A stretch of DNA of 64,000 nucleotides, taken from positions 1 through 64,000 of the forward strand of contig JBKPOZ010000010.1 of the NCBI GenBank assembly GCA_046733355.1. Reading direction: 5' to 3'. The notes beneath the pieces are model-generated. The model did not search any database. It saw nothing but the letters and a program-made list of their open reading frames with translations, and had not been told where the DNA came from. The DNA is from VAZQ01 sp046733355. GTDB taxonomy: Bacteria; Pseudomonadota; Alphaproteobacteria; Rhizobiales; Xanthobacteraceae. Position 1 is the stretch's first letter. Each line of letters begins with the position of its first letter. Positions 50,845 through 59,106 of the stretch are shown in pieces. The translations under genes and the position numbers were made by a program.

Positions 50845-52725
50845 TCACGAGCGCTTTCGCTTGCGCTCGCGCGGACGCTCGCTCGCAACGGGAGCGGGTG
50901 CCTGAACCGCTTCGGGCTTCGCCTTCTCGGGCGCGGCGGCAGCGGCTTGCGGCTGCGGCGCGTTCCTGCGCACGAACAGCGCCTTGATGTTGTCGAAGAG
51001 CTCGACCTTGGCGCCGTGCTTGTTCATGATGACGCTCTGCTGGAGAACGGAGAGCGTATTGTTCCACGCCCAGTAGATCACCAGGCCGGCCGAGAAACTG
51101 GCCAGCATGAAGGTGAAGATGATCGGCATCCAGTCGAAGATCATCTTCTGCGTCGGATCGGGCGGCGGCGGATTGAGCTTCATCTGCATCCACATGGTCA
51201 CGCCCATGATCAGCGGCCACGGTCCGAGATGCAGGAACGGCCCGATGATCGGCACCACGGTCGGATCCCATGGAATGAGGCCGAACAGGTTGAATATGGT
51301 GAGCGGGTCCGGCGCCGAGAGGTCCTTGATCCAGCCGAAGAACGGCGCGTGCCGCAGATCGATGGTGACGAACAGCACCTTGTAGAGGGCGAAGAACACC
51401 GGAATCTGAATGACGATGGGCAGGCAGCCGGCGATCGGATTGATCTTCTCCTTCTTGTACAGCTCCATCATCGCCTGCTGCTGCTTCATCTTGTCGTCCG
51501 CGAAGCGCTCGCGGATCGCCATCATCTCCGGCTGCACCGCCTTCATCTTCGCCATCGAGGCGTAGGATTTGTTGGCGAGCGGGAAGAAGATGAGCTTGAT
51601 GATGACGGTGATGATCAGGATGGCGATGCCGAAATTTCCGACGCGGTGATAGATCCAGTCGAGCGTCAGGAACATCGGTTTGGTGATGAAATAAAACATC
51701 CCCCAGTCGATCAGCAGGTCGAACTTGTTGATGCCGAGCCGCTCCTTGTAGCCGTCGACAATCGATACTTCCTTGGCGCCGGCGAAGAGTCGTGTCTGCG
51801 CGGTTCCGGTCGCGCCGGGCGCTACCGTCTGCGGCTCGAGCGTGTACGAGGTCTGATAACGTTTGGTGCCGTTCACGAAGGCGGCGAACTGCGCCTGAAC
51901 CTTGTCGGCCGCAGGCGGGATCAACACCGCGCCCCAGTATTTGTCGGTGAAGCCCAGCCAGGCGTTCGTCGACGTGTAGGCGATTGTCTTCTTCTTCTCG
52001 ATGTCGGCGTAGGTTTCTTCCTGCACCTTGTCGCTGAAGACGCCGATCAACCCCTCGTGCAGGAGGTAATAGCCCTGCGTGGGCGGCGTGCCGTGACGCG
52101 ATACCAGGGCAAAGGGATAAAGCGTGACCGGCGCGCCGCCGCGGTTCACCACTTCGTCCTTGATCGAGAACATGTACTTGTCGTCGACCGCAATCGTGCG
52201 GCGAAATTCGAGGCCCTCGCCGTTATCGTAGACGAGCGTCACGGGGTGGCCCACCGAAAGCGCGCCCGCGCCCTCCTGGCGCCACATCGTCTCGGGTCCC
52301 GGTACCTTGACCTCGCTGCCGGCCGCCGCCGTCCAGCCGAGCTCGGAGTAAAACGGAGCGGGACTGCCGGATGGCGAAAGCAGCACGATGGGCGGGGAAT
52401 GTGGATCGACCGTGTCGTGATATTTGATCAGCAACACGTCATCGAGACGCCCACCCTTGAGCGCGATCGACCCGGAAACGCTGGGCGTGGTGATCGGCAC
52501 GCGCGGGGAGGCGGCGAGCGCGGCCTCGCGGGTGGTGGTAGTTGTCGCCTGCGGCTGAACTTGCGGCGTTGCCGGGGACGGCTGCGTTTGTGTCGGCGCC
52601 GGCTTTTCCTGCTGCGCCTGCTGTTTCTGCTTTTCCATCTGCGGCAGGCCGAAGAAAATCTGCCAGGCGATCAGCACGACCGCAGAAAGCACGATCGCCA
52701 GAATGGTATTTTTTTGGTCGGTCAT
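50845..52725 (-). CDS. yidC: membrane protein insertase YidC
   Basis: YidC/Oxa1 insertase of 626 aa from the ATG at 52725 (MTDQKNTILAIVLSAVVLIAWQ). N-terminal anchor helix, Gln/Pro-rich linker, a large periplasmic domain (about 80-370) and five core helices with the motif GCLPIVIQIPVFFALYKVLF near residue 440 and PLIMGVTMWMQMKLNPPP. The basic C-tail (ERPRERKRKRS) suits ribosome contact. Adjacent to rnpA and rpmH as in most bacteria. Confidence 0.97.
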   Translation of the reverse strand: MTDQKNTILAIVLSAVVLIAWQIFFGLPQMEKQKQQAQQEKPAPTQTQPSPATPQVQPQATTTTTREAALAASPRVPITTPSVSGSIALKGGRLDDVLLIKYHDTVDPHSPPIVLLSPSGSPAPFYSELGWTAAAGSEVKVPGPETMWRQEGAGALSVGHPVTLVYDNGEGLEFRRTIAVDDKYMFSIKDEVVNRGGAPVTLYPFALVSRHGTPPTQGYYLLHEGLIGVFSDKVQEETYADIEKKKTIAYTSTNAWLGFTDKYWGAVLIPPAADKVQAQFAAFVNGTKRYQTSYTLEPQTVAPGATGTAQTRLFAGAKEVSIVDGYKERLGINKFDLLIDWGMFYFITKPMFLTLDWIYHRVGNFGIAILIITVIIKLIFFPLANKSYASMAKMKAVQPEMMAIRERFADDKMKQQQAMMELYKKEKINPIAGCLPIVIQIPVFFALYKVLFVTIDLRHAPFFGWIKDLSAPDPLTIFNLFGLIPWDPTVVPIIGPFLHLGPWPLIMGVTMWMQMKLNPPPPDPTQKMIFDWMPIIFTFMLASFSAGLVIYWAWNNTLSVLQQSVIMNKHGAKVELFDNIKALFVRRNAPQPQAAAAAPEKAKPEAVQAPAPVASERPRERKRKRS

Positions 52726-52735
52726 GCTCAGCCAA

Positions 52736-53065
52736 TCACGGTGCGGCTCGGAGCCGCGCGACGGCACGGCGGAAATCGGTGCTCAGTTGCTCGAACGGCA
52801 GCGACAGGGCGGCGCGCCGCCCAATCAGCACATAATCATGCCCGCGCGGAAGGCCAGCCCGGCCGGCAAGGCGGACGGCCTCTTTCAGCCGCCGCCGCAC
52901 GCGGTTGCGTTCAACGGCGCTGCCGACCTTTCGCGAAATGGTGAAGCCCACCCGGATTGGCCCGCCATCCCCGCGATCGAGCGCCTGCAGCACGAAGGCC
53001 GCGGTCGGGATCTTGCTACCCGTGGCGACCATCCGGAAATCGGCGCGCTTTCTCAGCCGTTCCAT
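52736..53065 (-). CDS. rnpA: ribonuclease P protein component
   Basis: A protein of 109 aa that starts MERLRKRADF and contains the RNR signature VERNRVRRRLKEAVR and the ARGHDYVLIGR-like segment (PRGHDYVLIGR). It is the protein subunit that helps the RNA subunit mature tRNA 5' ends. It lies between rpmH (27-nt gap) and yidC (10-nt gap). Confidence 0.96.
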   Translation of the reverse strand: MERLRKRADFRMVATGSKIPTAAFVLQALDRGDGGPIRVGFTISRKVGSAVERNRVRRRLKEAVRLAGRAGLPRGHDYVLIGRRAALSLPFEQLSTDFRRAVARLRAAP

Positions 53066-53092
53066 GGCGGTGACAGCGGCTCGCCAAGGGCA

Positions 53093-53227
53093 TCAGGCGC
53101 TCAGGCGTTTGCGGCCTTGCCGGCGTCGTGCGGCAATGACCTTGCGGCCCCCCTTGGTCGACATGCGCGCGCGAAAACCGTGCCGGCGCTTGCGCACGAT
53201 CTTGCTTGGTTGATAGGTGCGTTTCAC
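53093..53227 (-). CDS. rpmH: 50S ribosomal protein L34
   Basis: A protein of 44 aa beginning at GTG 53227: MKRTYQPSKIVRKRRHGFRA then RMSTKGGRKVIAARRRQGRK and RLSA, the complete L34 sequence pattern. First gene of the rpmH-rnpA-yidC set. Confidence 0.96.
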   Translation of the reverse strand: MKRTYQPSKIVRKRRHGFRARMSTKGGRKVIAARRRQGRKRLSA

Positions 53228-53394
53228 CGGACTTTCTCCGCCGGATCAGAAGTGTATGAGCTGGAAAACACGACGCCGCTGCCTGGTTCCGCATCAGAGG
53301 GCGCCGGAAACAAAATCTCGCGCGCTTATAGGGGCGGGCCCAATGGCCGTCAATGCGAAGGCAGGCGGATGACGGCCGAGATGGTCGATAGGAT

Positions 53395-54168
53395 TTGAAG
53401 ATCGGTCCGCAGGTCAGGCTGTGGCGGCTGGCACCGCTCGGCGCGGTTGCGCTCATTTCTCTTCTTTTATTCGCCACGGGATGGCATCGGCAGCTCTCGT
53501 TCGAGACGCTGGCGCGCCACGACGAAGCCTTGCGCGCGTTCATCGCCGGGCATCTGCCCGTCGCGTTGCTCGCATATGTGGCGCTCTACGCCGCGCTGGT
53601 GGCGCTCTCGCTTCCCTTGGGTACCTTCCTCACACTGGTCGGCGGCATTCTCTTTGGTACGCTCCTCGGGGGCGCCGCTGCCGCAACGGGGGCGACGCTG
53701 GGTGCGATCTGCATTTTTCTGATTGCGCGAAGCGCGCTTGGTGAGCATCTCTTCCGCAGGGCCGGCACGCGGGCACAAACGCTTGCGCAAAACTTCCGCG
53801 CCGATGCATTCAGCTACATGCTGTTCCTGCGGCTCACCCCGATATTTCCGTTCTGGCTCGTCAATCTCGTCGCCGCGGCGGCCGGTGTGCGCCTGTTGCA
53901 TTTTGCCGCGGCAACGGCGCTCGGGATCATTCCGCTGACCTTTGCGTATGCCTTTGTGGGCAACAGTCTCGGCAGCATGATCGGGGCGGAGGAAGCAGCA
54001 TACCAGCGCTGTGTCGCGGCAGGCGAGCGCCACTGCGCGTTCTCGCTGCGCACGCATGAACTGCTCACGCCCCAGCTTATCGCGGCGCTCGCGATTCTCG
54101 CTTTTCTTGCGCTCCTGCCGGTGCTGCTCAAACATTGGCGTGCGCGCATGTCATCGCCGGCGCGTTGA
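53395..54168 (+). CDS. TVP38/DedA-type membrane protein
   Basis: A protein of 257 aa with about five to six membrane segments and the SNARE-associated/VTT signature: FLTLVGGILFGTLLGGAAAATGATLGAICIFLIARSALG and FLRLTPIFPFWLVNLVAAAAGV. The start is TTG at 53395 after GATAGGA. The flavoenzyme gene follows one base after the stop; VTT proteins beside or fused to MerA-like oxidoreductases are a known arrangement. Possibly a lipid scramblase-like or ion-coupled transporter. Confidence 0.88.
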   Translation: MKIGPQVRLWRLAPLGAVALISLLLFATGWHRQLSFETLARHDEALRAFIAGHLPVALLAYVALYAALVALSLPLGTFLTLVGGILFGTLLGGAAAATGATLGAICIFLIARSALGEHLFRRAGTRAQTLAQNFRADAFSYMLFLRLTPIFPFWLVNLVAAAAGVRLLHFAAATALGIIPLTFAYAFVGNSLGSMIGAEEAAYQRCVAAGERHCAFSLRTHELLTPQLIAALAILAFLALLPVLLKHWRARMSSPAR

Positions 54169-54169
54169 G

Positions 54170-55597
54170 ATGAGCAATCTCCTCACACCCGACATTTGCG
54201 TCATCGGGGCAGGCTCGGGCGGGCTCTCCGTTGCGGCCGCCGCCGCGGCATTCGGGGTCTCGGCGGTGCTCATCGAGAAGGGGAAAATGGGAGGTGAGTG
54301 CCTCAATGCCGGCTGCGTTCCCTCAAAATCGCTCATCGAGGCGGCACGAGCCGCGCATGCGATTGCGCGGGCGCGCGGCTTCGGCATTTTCGTGCGTGGT
54401 GCCGACGTCGATTTCGCCAAGGTGAGCGCGCACGTGAATGATATGATCGCGGCGATTGCGCCGAACGATTCGAAGGAGCGTTATCGCGGGCTGGGCGTTC
54501 AGGTCATCGAGGGAGCGGGCCGTTTCCACGACGCGGAGACGGTCACCGTCGGAGACGCTGTCAGAATCAAGGCACGCCGGTTCGTCATCGCCACAGGATC
54601 ATCCCCATCGCTTCCGCCGATTGCCGGCCTCGCCTCAACCCCGCACTACACCAACGAGACCATTTTCGATCTCCGCAGGCGACCCGAGCATCTTGTCGTG
54701 ATCGGAGCGGGCGCGATCGGGCTCGAGCTTGCGCAGGCGTACCGCCGGCTCGGCGCTGCGGTGACGGTCCTTGATATGGCGCAGGCGCTCGCGCGTGAGG
54801 ACGCCGAATGCGCCGCCGTGCTCCTCGATCAGCTGGCGCGAGAGGATATCGCATTGCGTGAGAACTGCGAGGTTGTGCGCGCCGAGCGCTCCGGCGCGAA
54901 GGTGAACGTCATCGTGCGCGGCAAGGAGGGCGAGGAGACGATAGCCGGGAGCCATCTTCTGGTGGCAACAGGTCGGCACGCCAACACAGAAGGGCTCGGT
55001 CTCGAGCAGGCCGGCATCCGCTGTGACGGCCGCGGCATTGTCGTGGACAGGCGTCTCAAAACTGCAAACAAACGCGTTTATGCCATCGGCGATGTCGCCG
55101 GAGGCGCGCAGTTCACACATCTGGCCAATTATCACGCCGGCCTTGTGATCCGGAATGCGCTGTTTCGCTGGCCGGCGCGCGTGGACAACAGGATCGTGCC
55201 GCGCGTGACCTTCACGGATCCTGAGCTTGCCCATGTCGGCCTCACGGAAACGGAGGCTCGCGAGCGGCGACTTCGGTTTCGCGTCCTGCGTTCGCCGTTT
55301 TGCGAGAACGACCGCGCCCAGACCGCTCGCGAAACGCGCGGGCACATCAAGGTGATCACGACGGCAGGCGGCAGAATCCTGGGCGCCACGATCGTAGGCC
55401 CAGCCGCCGGCGAGCTGATTGCGCCATGGTGTCTTGCGGTCAGCCAAAAGCTCAACATCCGCGCGCTCGCCGGGGTTGTCCTGCCTTACCCGACGCTGGC
55501 GGAGGTTGGGAAACGCGCGGCGATCGCCTATTTCATGCCGGGTTTGCGCAATAAATGGTTGCAGCGCAGCATCGCGCTCATGCGCCGTCTCGGATGA
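54170..55597 (+). CDS. MerA/Lpd-like flavin disulfide oxidoreductase
   Basis: Class I pyridine-nucleotide-disulfide oxidoreductase of 475 aa: FAD motif VIGAGSGGLS, redox-active pair in GGECLNAGCVPSKSL, NAD(P) motif VIGAGAIGLELA, and the second FAD motif RVYAIGDVAGG. The dimer-interface motif reads LPYPTLAEVGKRAA, with Tyr where lipoamide dehydrogenases have the catalytic His (HPT), so lipoamide is an unlikely substrate. No N-terminal heavy-metal domain. Between the VTT gene (1-nt gap) and the kinase gene (4-nt overlap) it is clearly part of one operon. Confidence 0.9.
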   Translation: MSNLLTPDICVIGAGSGGLSVAAAAAAFGVSAVLIEKGKMGGECLNAGCVPSKSLIEAARAAHAIARARGFGIFVRGADVDFAKVSAHVNDMIAAIAPNDSKERYRGLGVQVIEGAGRFHDAETVTVGDAVRIKARRFVIATGSSPSLPPIAGLASTPHYTNETIFDLRRRPEHLVVIGAGAIGLELAQAYRRLGAAVTVLDMAQALAREDAECAAVLLDQLAREDIALRENCEVVRAERSGAKVNVIVRGKEGEETIAGSHLLVATGRHANTEGLGLEQAGIRCDGRGIVVDRRLKTANKRVYAIGDVAGGAQFTHLANYHAGLVIRNALFRWPARVDNRIVPRVTFTDPELAHVGLTETEARERRLRFRVLRSPFCENDRAQTARETRGHIKVITTAGGRILGATIVGPAAGELIAPWCLAVSQKLNIRALAGVVLPYPTLAEVGKRAAIAYFMPGLRNKWLQRSIALMRRLG

Positions 55598-57102
55598 ACG
55601 AGACGGCAGGAAGAATCTCGATGGTCTCCAGTCCACCCGACGCCGCTCGGTCGCGCGAGTTCCGGCTGGGGCTTTCGGGCAAGCTCCTTCTCCTCACGCT
55701 GCTGTTCGTGATGATGGCCGAGGTGCTGATCTATGTGCCCTCGGTCGCCAATTTCCGCCTGAACTGGCTCAACGATCGGCTCTCGGCCGCGTATACCGCG
55801 GCGCTCGTCTTCGAGACGGTGCCGCCCGATGCGGTAGTGCCAGAAAAGGTCGCGCGCGAGATTCTCAAGAGCATCGGCGCGCGCGCGGTGGCGGTCAAAA
55901 TGGGCCAGCAGCGGCGGCTCCTCGCAGCGGGCGCCATACCGGCTGCGATCGATCACGACATCGACATGCGCACCATGACCTGGCACCGGGCCATCATCGA
56001 GGCATTTGCCACCTTGTTCTCATCGGGTCGCGACGTCATGCGCGTGGTCGGCGCCGCGCCCATGGGCGGCGAGTTTGTCGAGATCGTCATGGATGCGGCG
56101 CCGCTGCGCAAGGCGATGCTCGAGTTTTCCGTCCGCATTCTCATCCTCTCGCTCGTCATCTCGGGGATTTCGGCGGTGCTGGTGTATATCTCACTGCACC
56201 AGCTTCTGGTGCGGCCAATGCGCCGCATGACCGCGAATATGGTGGCGTTTCACAGCGAGCCGGAAAATCCCGCCCGCATCATTGCCGCCTCGAACCGGCG
56301 CGACGAGATCGGCAGGGCAGAGCGGGAGCTTGCCGCCATGCAGCGCGATCTGCGCACGCTGCTGCAGGAAAAGAATCACCTCGCCGCGCTTGGTCTCGCC
56401 GTCTCGAAGATCAATCACGACCTGCGCAATCTTCTCACCTCGGCGCAGCTGTTTTCGGAACGCCTCGCCAAGCTCGCCGATCCGCATGTGCAGCGGTTTG
56501 CGCCCCAGCTCATGCGCGCGCTCGAGCGGGCGATCGCCTTCTGCCAGTCGACCTTGTCCTATGGACGGGTGCAGGAGCAAGCGCCCGACCGGCGGCTCCT
56601 CGCGCTGGAGCCGCAGGTCGAGACGGTGCGCGAAACCCTGGGGCTTGATAGCGCTTCGTCGGTGCGCTGGATCGCCGCGATTGAGCGCGGACTGATGGTC
56701 GATGCCGACCCCGAGCAGCTCTTCCGCATCCTGCTCAATCTTACGCGCAACGCGCTGCAGGCGCTCGAAAGCCGGGACCCCAAGGAACAGGGTCCGAAGG
56801 ATCCCGGGCGCGACCAGATCCGGGTCACCGGCCGGCGCGAGGGCGCGGTGGTGGTGATCGAAGTCTCGGATACTGGCCCCGGTCTGACCGCGCAGGCGCG
56901 CGCGCATTTGTTCGAGGCCTTCCAGGGCTCCACGCGCACGGGCAGCGCGGGCCTGGGCCTGACGATTGCAGCCGAGTTGGTACGCGCGCACGGCGGCGAG
57001 ATTCGCCTCGTCGAGGGCACGATCGGGGCCACGTTCCGTCTCACTATTCCGGATCGCGCGGTAGAGCTGAGCGCCGTGCGCGGCGAGCGCGCCAGCGCTT
57101 AG
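55594..57102 (+). CDS. orphan sensor histidine kinase
   Basis: Membrane kinase of 502 aa. Transmembrane segments near residues 27-47 and 175-200 flank a periplasmic domain; HAMP follows. The H box is AVSKINHDLRNLLTS, with INHDLRN in place of the usual HE(L/F)RTP, as in a subgroup of alphaproteobacterial kinases; the ATPase motifs are LLNLTRNALQAL, SDTGPGL and GSAGLGLT. No response regulator is adjacent. The start overlaps the flavoenzyme stop (ATGA), so it may sense a state linked to that enzyme. Confidence 0.9.
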   Translation: MNETAGRISMVSSPPDAARSREFRLGLSGKLLLLTLLFVMMAEVLIYVPSVANFRLNWLNDRLSAAYTAALVFETVPPDAVVPEKVAREILKSIGARAVAVKMGQQRRLLAAGAIPAAIDHDIDMRTMTWHRAIIEAFATLFSSGRDVMRVVGAAPMGGEFVEIVMDAAPLRKAMLEFSVRILILSLVISGISAVLVYISLHQLLVRPMRRMTANMVAFHSEPENPARIIAASNRRDEIGRAERELAAMQRDLRTLLQEKNHLAALGLAVSKINHDLRNLLTSAQLFSERLAKLADPHVQRFAPQLMRALERAIAFCQSTLSYGRVQEQAPDRRLLALEPQVETVRETLGLDSASSVRWIAAIERGLMVDADPEQLFRILLNLTRNALQALESRDPKEQGPKDPGRDQIRVTGRREGAVVVIEVSDTGPGLTAQARAHLFEAFQGSTRTGSAGLGLTIAAELVRAHGGEIRLVEGTIGATFRLTIPDRAVELSAVRGERASA

Positions 57103-57111
57103 GTACGGGGT

Positions 57112-57172
57112 AGCCCGGATGAGCGCAGCGACATCCGGGATCCCGCATATCGCTTCGCTCATGCGGGCTACG
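57112..57172. repeat. GTAGCCCGGAT-type repeat, double copy
   Basis: GTAGCCCGGATGAGCGCAGC then GACATCCGGGATCCCGCATA and TCGCTTCGCTCATGCGGGCTAC: two hairpins in series. The right end provides the stop codon (TAG, read leftward at 57168-57170) of the antitoxin frame. Confidence 0.82.
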
Positions 57173-57375
57173 GTTTCACGGTTCGGCCTTGACGACTGCG
57201 CGCAAGAGTGCCGCGCCACGAATATTTTCCAAATGCCTGATCGGTCTGCTGTTGCCCGCGCAGCTTGACCATCGATCGTAACGCCTCTTCAATAACTTTC
57301 TTCTTTGTTGGCAGCCCCCGACAGCTTCTGCGCTTCTGCGAGTAGTCCGTCGTCAATATCGACCGTCGTGCGCAC
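57168..57375 (-). pseudogene. VapB-type antitoxin, frameshifted
   Basis: GTG at 57375 opens VRTTVDIDDGLLAEAQKLSG; the frame then changes at a run of five G (57315-57319, C5 on the plus strand) to LPTKKKVIEEALRSMVKLRG then QQQTDQAFGKYSWRG. Removing one G restores a VapB-family antitoxin of about 68 aa (ribbon-helix-helix N-terminus, W-G toxin-binding end). No VapC gene adjoins. It may be inactivated, reversible by tract slippage, or a sequencing error. Confidence 0.7.
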
Positions 57376-57427
57376 AATGTCTGTTGAATACCTCAATCGG
57401 GGAGTTCGATCACAACCGCGCCCAACT

Positions 57428-57459
57428 CAAAAAGAACAACCCCGCGCAAGGCGGGGTTG
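57428..57459 (-). terminator. intrinsic terminator of the 57484 gene
   Basis: Stem CAACCCCGC/GCGGGGTTG (57437-57445 with 57451-57459, loop GCAAG), followed leftward by TTCTTTTT. It lies 25 nt after the stop of the Tyr/Gly-rich protein gene. Confidence 0.85.
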
Positions 57460-57483
57460 CTCTCGAGGGCCTGTCAGATGGCC

Positions 57484-57879
57484 CTATTCGTAGTACCAGC
57501 CGTACCGAGGCCCGATGCCGACCCCCATGTACGGGGAGGAATAGGCGCGGTAGCCAGGTGCGTAGGCGTAGGCGCCGTACGCACGGTCACGGTCCCCATA
57601 GCGCACAACGCGCTCGCGGACGACGCGGCGCGCCGGCCGTTGGACAATCACGGTGCTTGCAACCGGAGGCGCCGCATAAACGCCGACACCAGGGGTCCCC
57701 CAGCCATAAGCATAGGACGGCCCCCAGCCCGAGTACCCGTAGTCGTAGCTGTAAGATGGCCCCCAACCAACGCCGACATAAGGGCCCCAGCCGTAGCCTG
57801 TGTAAAACGTTTGCGCACTCGCTGGAACCGCAAACGAAAGCGCGGACAGCGCGGTCAGAGCAAAGATGAGTTTTCGCAT
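57484..57879 (-). CDS. Tyr/Gly/Trp-rich secreted protein
   Basis: A protein of 131 aa with a signal peptide (LIFALTALSALSFAVPASA-QTF) and a mature part of imperfect repeats rich in Y, G, W and P (GYGWGPYVGVGWGPSYSY, YGYSGWGPSYAYGWG), then a basic stretch (RPARRVVRERVVRYGDRDR). It is probably an envelope-associated, partly disordered protein. AAAGGAG precedes the start. A one-mismatch EcfG-like site (AGAAC, 16 nt, CGTT) is at 57935-57959. Confidence 0.85.
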   Translation of the reverse strand: MRKLIFALTALSALSFAVPASAQTFYTGYGWGPYVGVGWGPSYSYDYGYSGWGPSYAYGWGTPGVGVYAAPPVASTVIVQRPARRVVRERVVRYGDRDRAYGAYAYAPGYRAYSSPYMGVGIGPRYGWYYE

Positions 57880-58003
57880 GCGCTCACTCCTTTGTTCTTT
57901 AGTTCTTCCAACTGCAGTTTGCCGATGAGGAGCCAACGCGCGAAACCGGCGTTTGTTCTGGCGGAACCTGGTATGTGGCCACCCAGGAAAGGAGGGTAAT
58001 CTC

Positions 58004-58192
58004 ATGCCGGCGAAATCAAAGAAGCAGCAAATGGCGGCAGGCGCGGCATTGGCCGCCAAACGAGGCGAGAGGCCGAGATCGCAGCTCAAGGGAGCCTCGC
58101 GGCAGATGGTGAAATCGATGAGCGAACCGGAGCTTGAGCGAATGGCGAGCGCCAAGCGCAAAAGCCTGCCTACGGGCTCCCGGAAGAAATAA
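58004..58192 (+). CDS. DUF3008 small basic protein
   Basis: A protein of 62 aa: MPAKSKKQQMAAGAALAAKRGE then LKGASRQMVKSMSEPELERMA and a basic end. This is the DUF3008 family (often called small histone-like or YdaS-like stress proteins in Proteobacteria; role unknown). AAAGGAGGG precedes the ATG by seven bases. Confidence 0.88.
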   Translation: MPAKSKKQQMAAGAALAAKRGERPRSQLKGASRQMVKSMSEPELERMASAKRKSLPTGSRKK

Positions 58193-58303
58193 GTCGCCGA
58201 GGCTGAATTGATTGCAGCATATTGCGCCCGCGGCGCCGGACCAGCAGTGTCATAAGGAGCCGTCGTTTTCATCTCATGCGCGCGGACAACTTGCTCGCGG
58301 CGC

Positions 58304-58328
58304 GGAACCAGCGGAGCGGGCTCGCGTT
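58304..58328 (+). promoter_or_regulatory. EcfG-type sigma promoter
   Basis: GGAAC (58304-58308), 16 nt, CGTT (58325-58328): exact consensus, 48 nt before the ATG of the 92-aa gene at 58377. Confidence 0.8.
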
Positions 58329-58376
58329 GGCGCACAGTCGACCATCCGCTTGCCGTCTGCCCGGAGACTCATTCTG

Positions 58377-58655
58377 ATGTTGGAACGCACCCCTTCGTCC
58401 CAGGCGCTGGCGCTGCCTGAGAACATCCGCACGCGCGCAAAGGGGCTGCGCCCGCTGGTGCGAACAGTTGGCGAGGGCATCCGCCTCATTGACCGGGAGC
58501 TGCCTGTCGAACTGCGATCGCTGCCGCGCTGGACGTTCGCCCGGGCGCTTCTCGTGCATGCCGAGCGATCGCGAAAGAAACGGGACGTGATCTGCGCCGC
58601 GCGGCAGCTGCGACAGGCGTTGAGCAATGAGGGATGGCTTGCCGAGGCGGATTAG
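58377..58655 (+). CDS. small hypothetical stress protein
   Basis: A protein of 92 aa: ENIRTRAKGLRPLVRTVGEG then IRLIDRELPVELRSLPRWTF and ARALLVHAERSRKK, ending ARQLRQALSNEGWLAEAD. Mostly helical and charged, cytoplasmic. Similar sequences seem widespread in Bradyrhizobium relatives, but no named family is known to me. Preceded by an exact EcfG-type promoter, so general-stress induction is likely. Confidence 0.75.
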   Translation: MLERTPSSQALALPENIRTRAKGLRPLVRTVGEGIRLIDRELPVELRSLPRWTFARALLVHAERSRKKRDVICAARQLRQALSNEGWLAEAD

Positions 58656-58662
58656 GCGCGCA

Positions 58663-58687
58663 GGAACTCTGGTCGGGTTCAAACGTT
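58663..58687 (+). promoter_or_regulatory. EcfG-type sigma promoter
   Basis: GGAAC (58663-58667), 16 nt, CGTT (58684-58687): exact consensus. Transcription would start near 58694, which favours the later start at 58721 for the next gene. Confidence 0.8.
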
Positions 58688-58720
58688 GCTTTACGCATGC
58701 GGGATCCGGGGTTCTTTTTG

Positions 58721-58912
58721 ATGCGTCTCAAGCATTCAACGCCATCTGCCGCCGATTTGAAGACTAAAAAGAACGAGATTCGCCGCCTTCTGGAAGAAAG
58801 CGGCGATGTGGCACCCGTCGATGTTCAAAAATATGCGAAGCGCGCAGCCGAGGTGATCACCCGCGCCGTCGAGAAAGCGCGTGCGCGCGGCGCGCAGAAA
58901 CTGCGGCGGTAG
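58721..58912 (+). CDS. small charged hypothetical protein
   Basis: A protein of 63 aa: MRLKHSTPSAADLKTKKNEI, RRLLEESGDVAPVDVQKYAK, RAAEVITRAVEKARARG and a basic end. Helical, cytoplasmic, no named family. The ATG at 58721 fits the promoter at 58663-58687; an earlier ATG at 58697 would start almost at the transcription start. Its last 56 nt overlap the convergent 58857-59051 gene. Confidence 0.62.
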   Translation: MRLKHSTPSAADLKTKKNEIRRLLEESGDVAPVDVQKYAKRAAEVITRAVEKARARGAQKLRR

Positions 58913-59051
58913 AGGTCCTGCGCACCCGCGGTTTGCGGGATTGCAGCTGCGGAGCCGGAGCTTTGTCGAAGCGTCCGCGCTTCGGACGCGCAAGCGCGGC
59001 AATGAAAAGCCGCGTCGCATCGTCGAGAAGTTCCGGTCGCTTGATTGTCAT
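58857..59051 (-). CDS. small hypothetical protein, stress promoter
   Basis: A protein of 64 aa: MTIKRPELLDDATRLFIAAL then ARPKRGRFDKAPAPQLQSRK and a basic end. No family. The reason to accept it is the exact EcfG-type promoter on its strand 31 nt upstream (59082-59106). There is no clear ribosome-binding site, and the C-terminal third overlaps the convergent gene. Confidence 0.5.
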   Translation of the reverse strand: MTIKRPELLDDATRLFIAALARPKRGRFDKAPAPQLQSRKPRVRRTSTAAVSARRAHALSRRRG

Positions 59052-59081
59052 GAAATGTGTTCGTCACCGCGATCAGAACAT

Positions 59082-59106
59082 AACGGCGCGCGCGGTACAT
59101 AGTTCC
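59082..59106 (-). promoter_or_regulatory. EcfG-type sigma promoter
   Basis: On the minus strand GGAAC (59106-59102), 16 nt, CGTT (59085-59082): exact consensus, directed at the gene starting at 59051. Confidence 0.75.

Noticed and set aside
50947..52944. Long plus-strand open frame (665 codons) opposite yidC and rnpA
   Set aside because: It is antisense to two certain genes, has a His/Arg/Asp-heavy composition typical of GC-rich shadow frames, and matches no family.
57500..57800. Tandem DNA repeat
   Set aside because: The periodicity reflects imperfect Gly/Tyr/Trp protein repeats in the 57484 gene, not an array of identical DNA units.
57935..57959. EcfG promoter for the Tyr/Gly-rich protein gene
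   Set aside because: The -35 element is AGAAC (one mismatch), so it is weaker than the three exact sites nearby; not listed as a feature.
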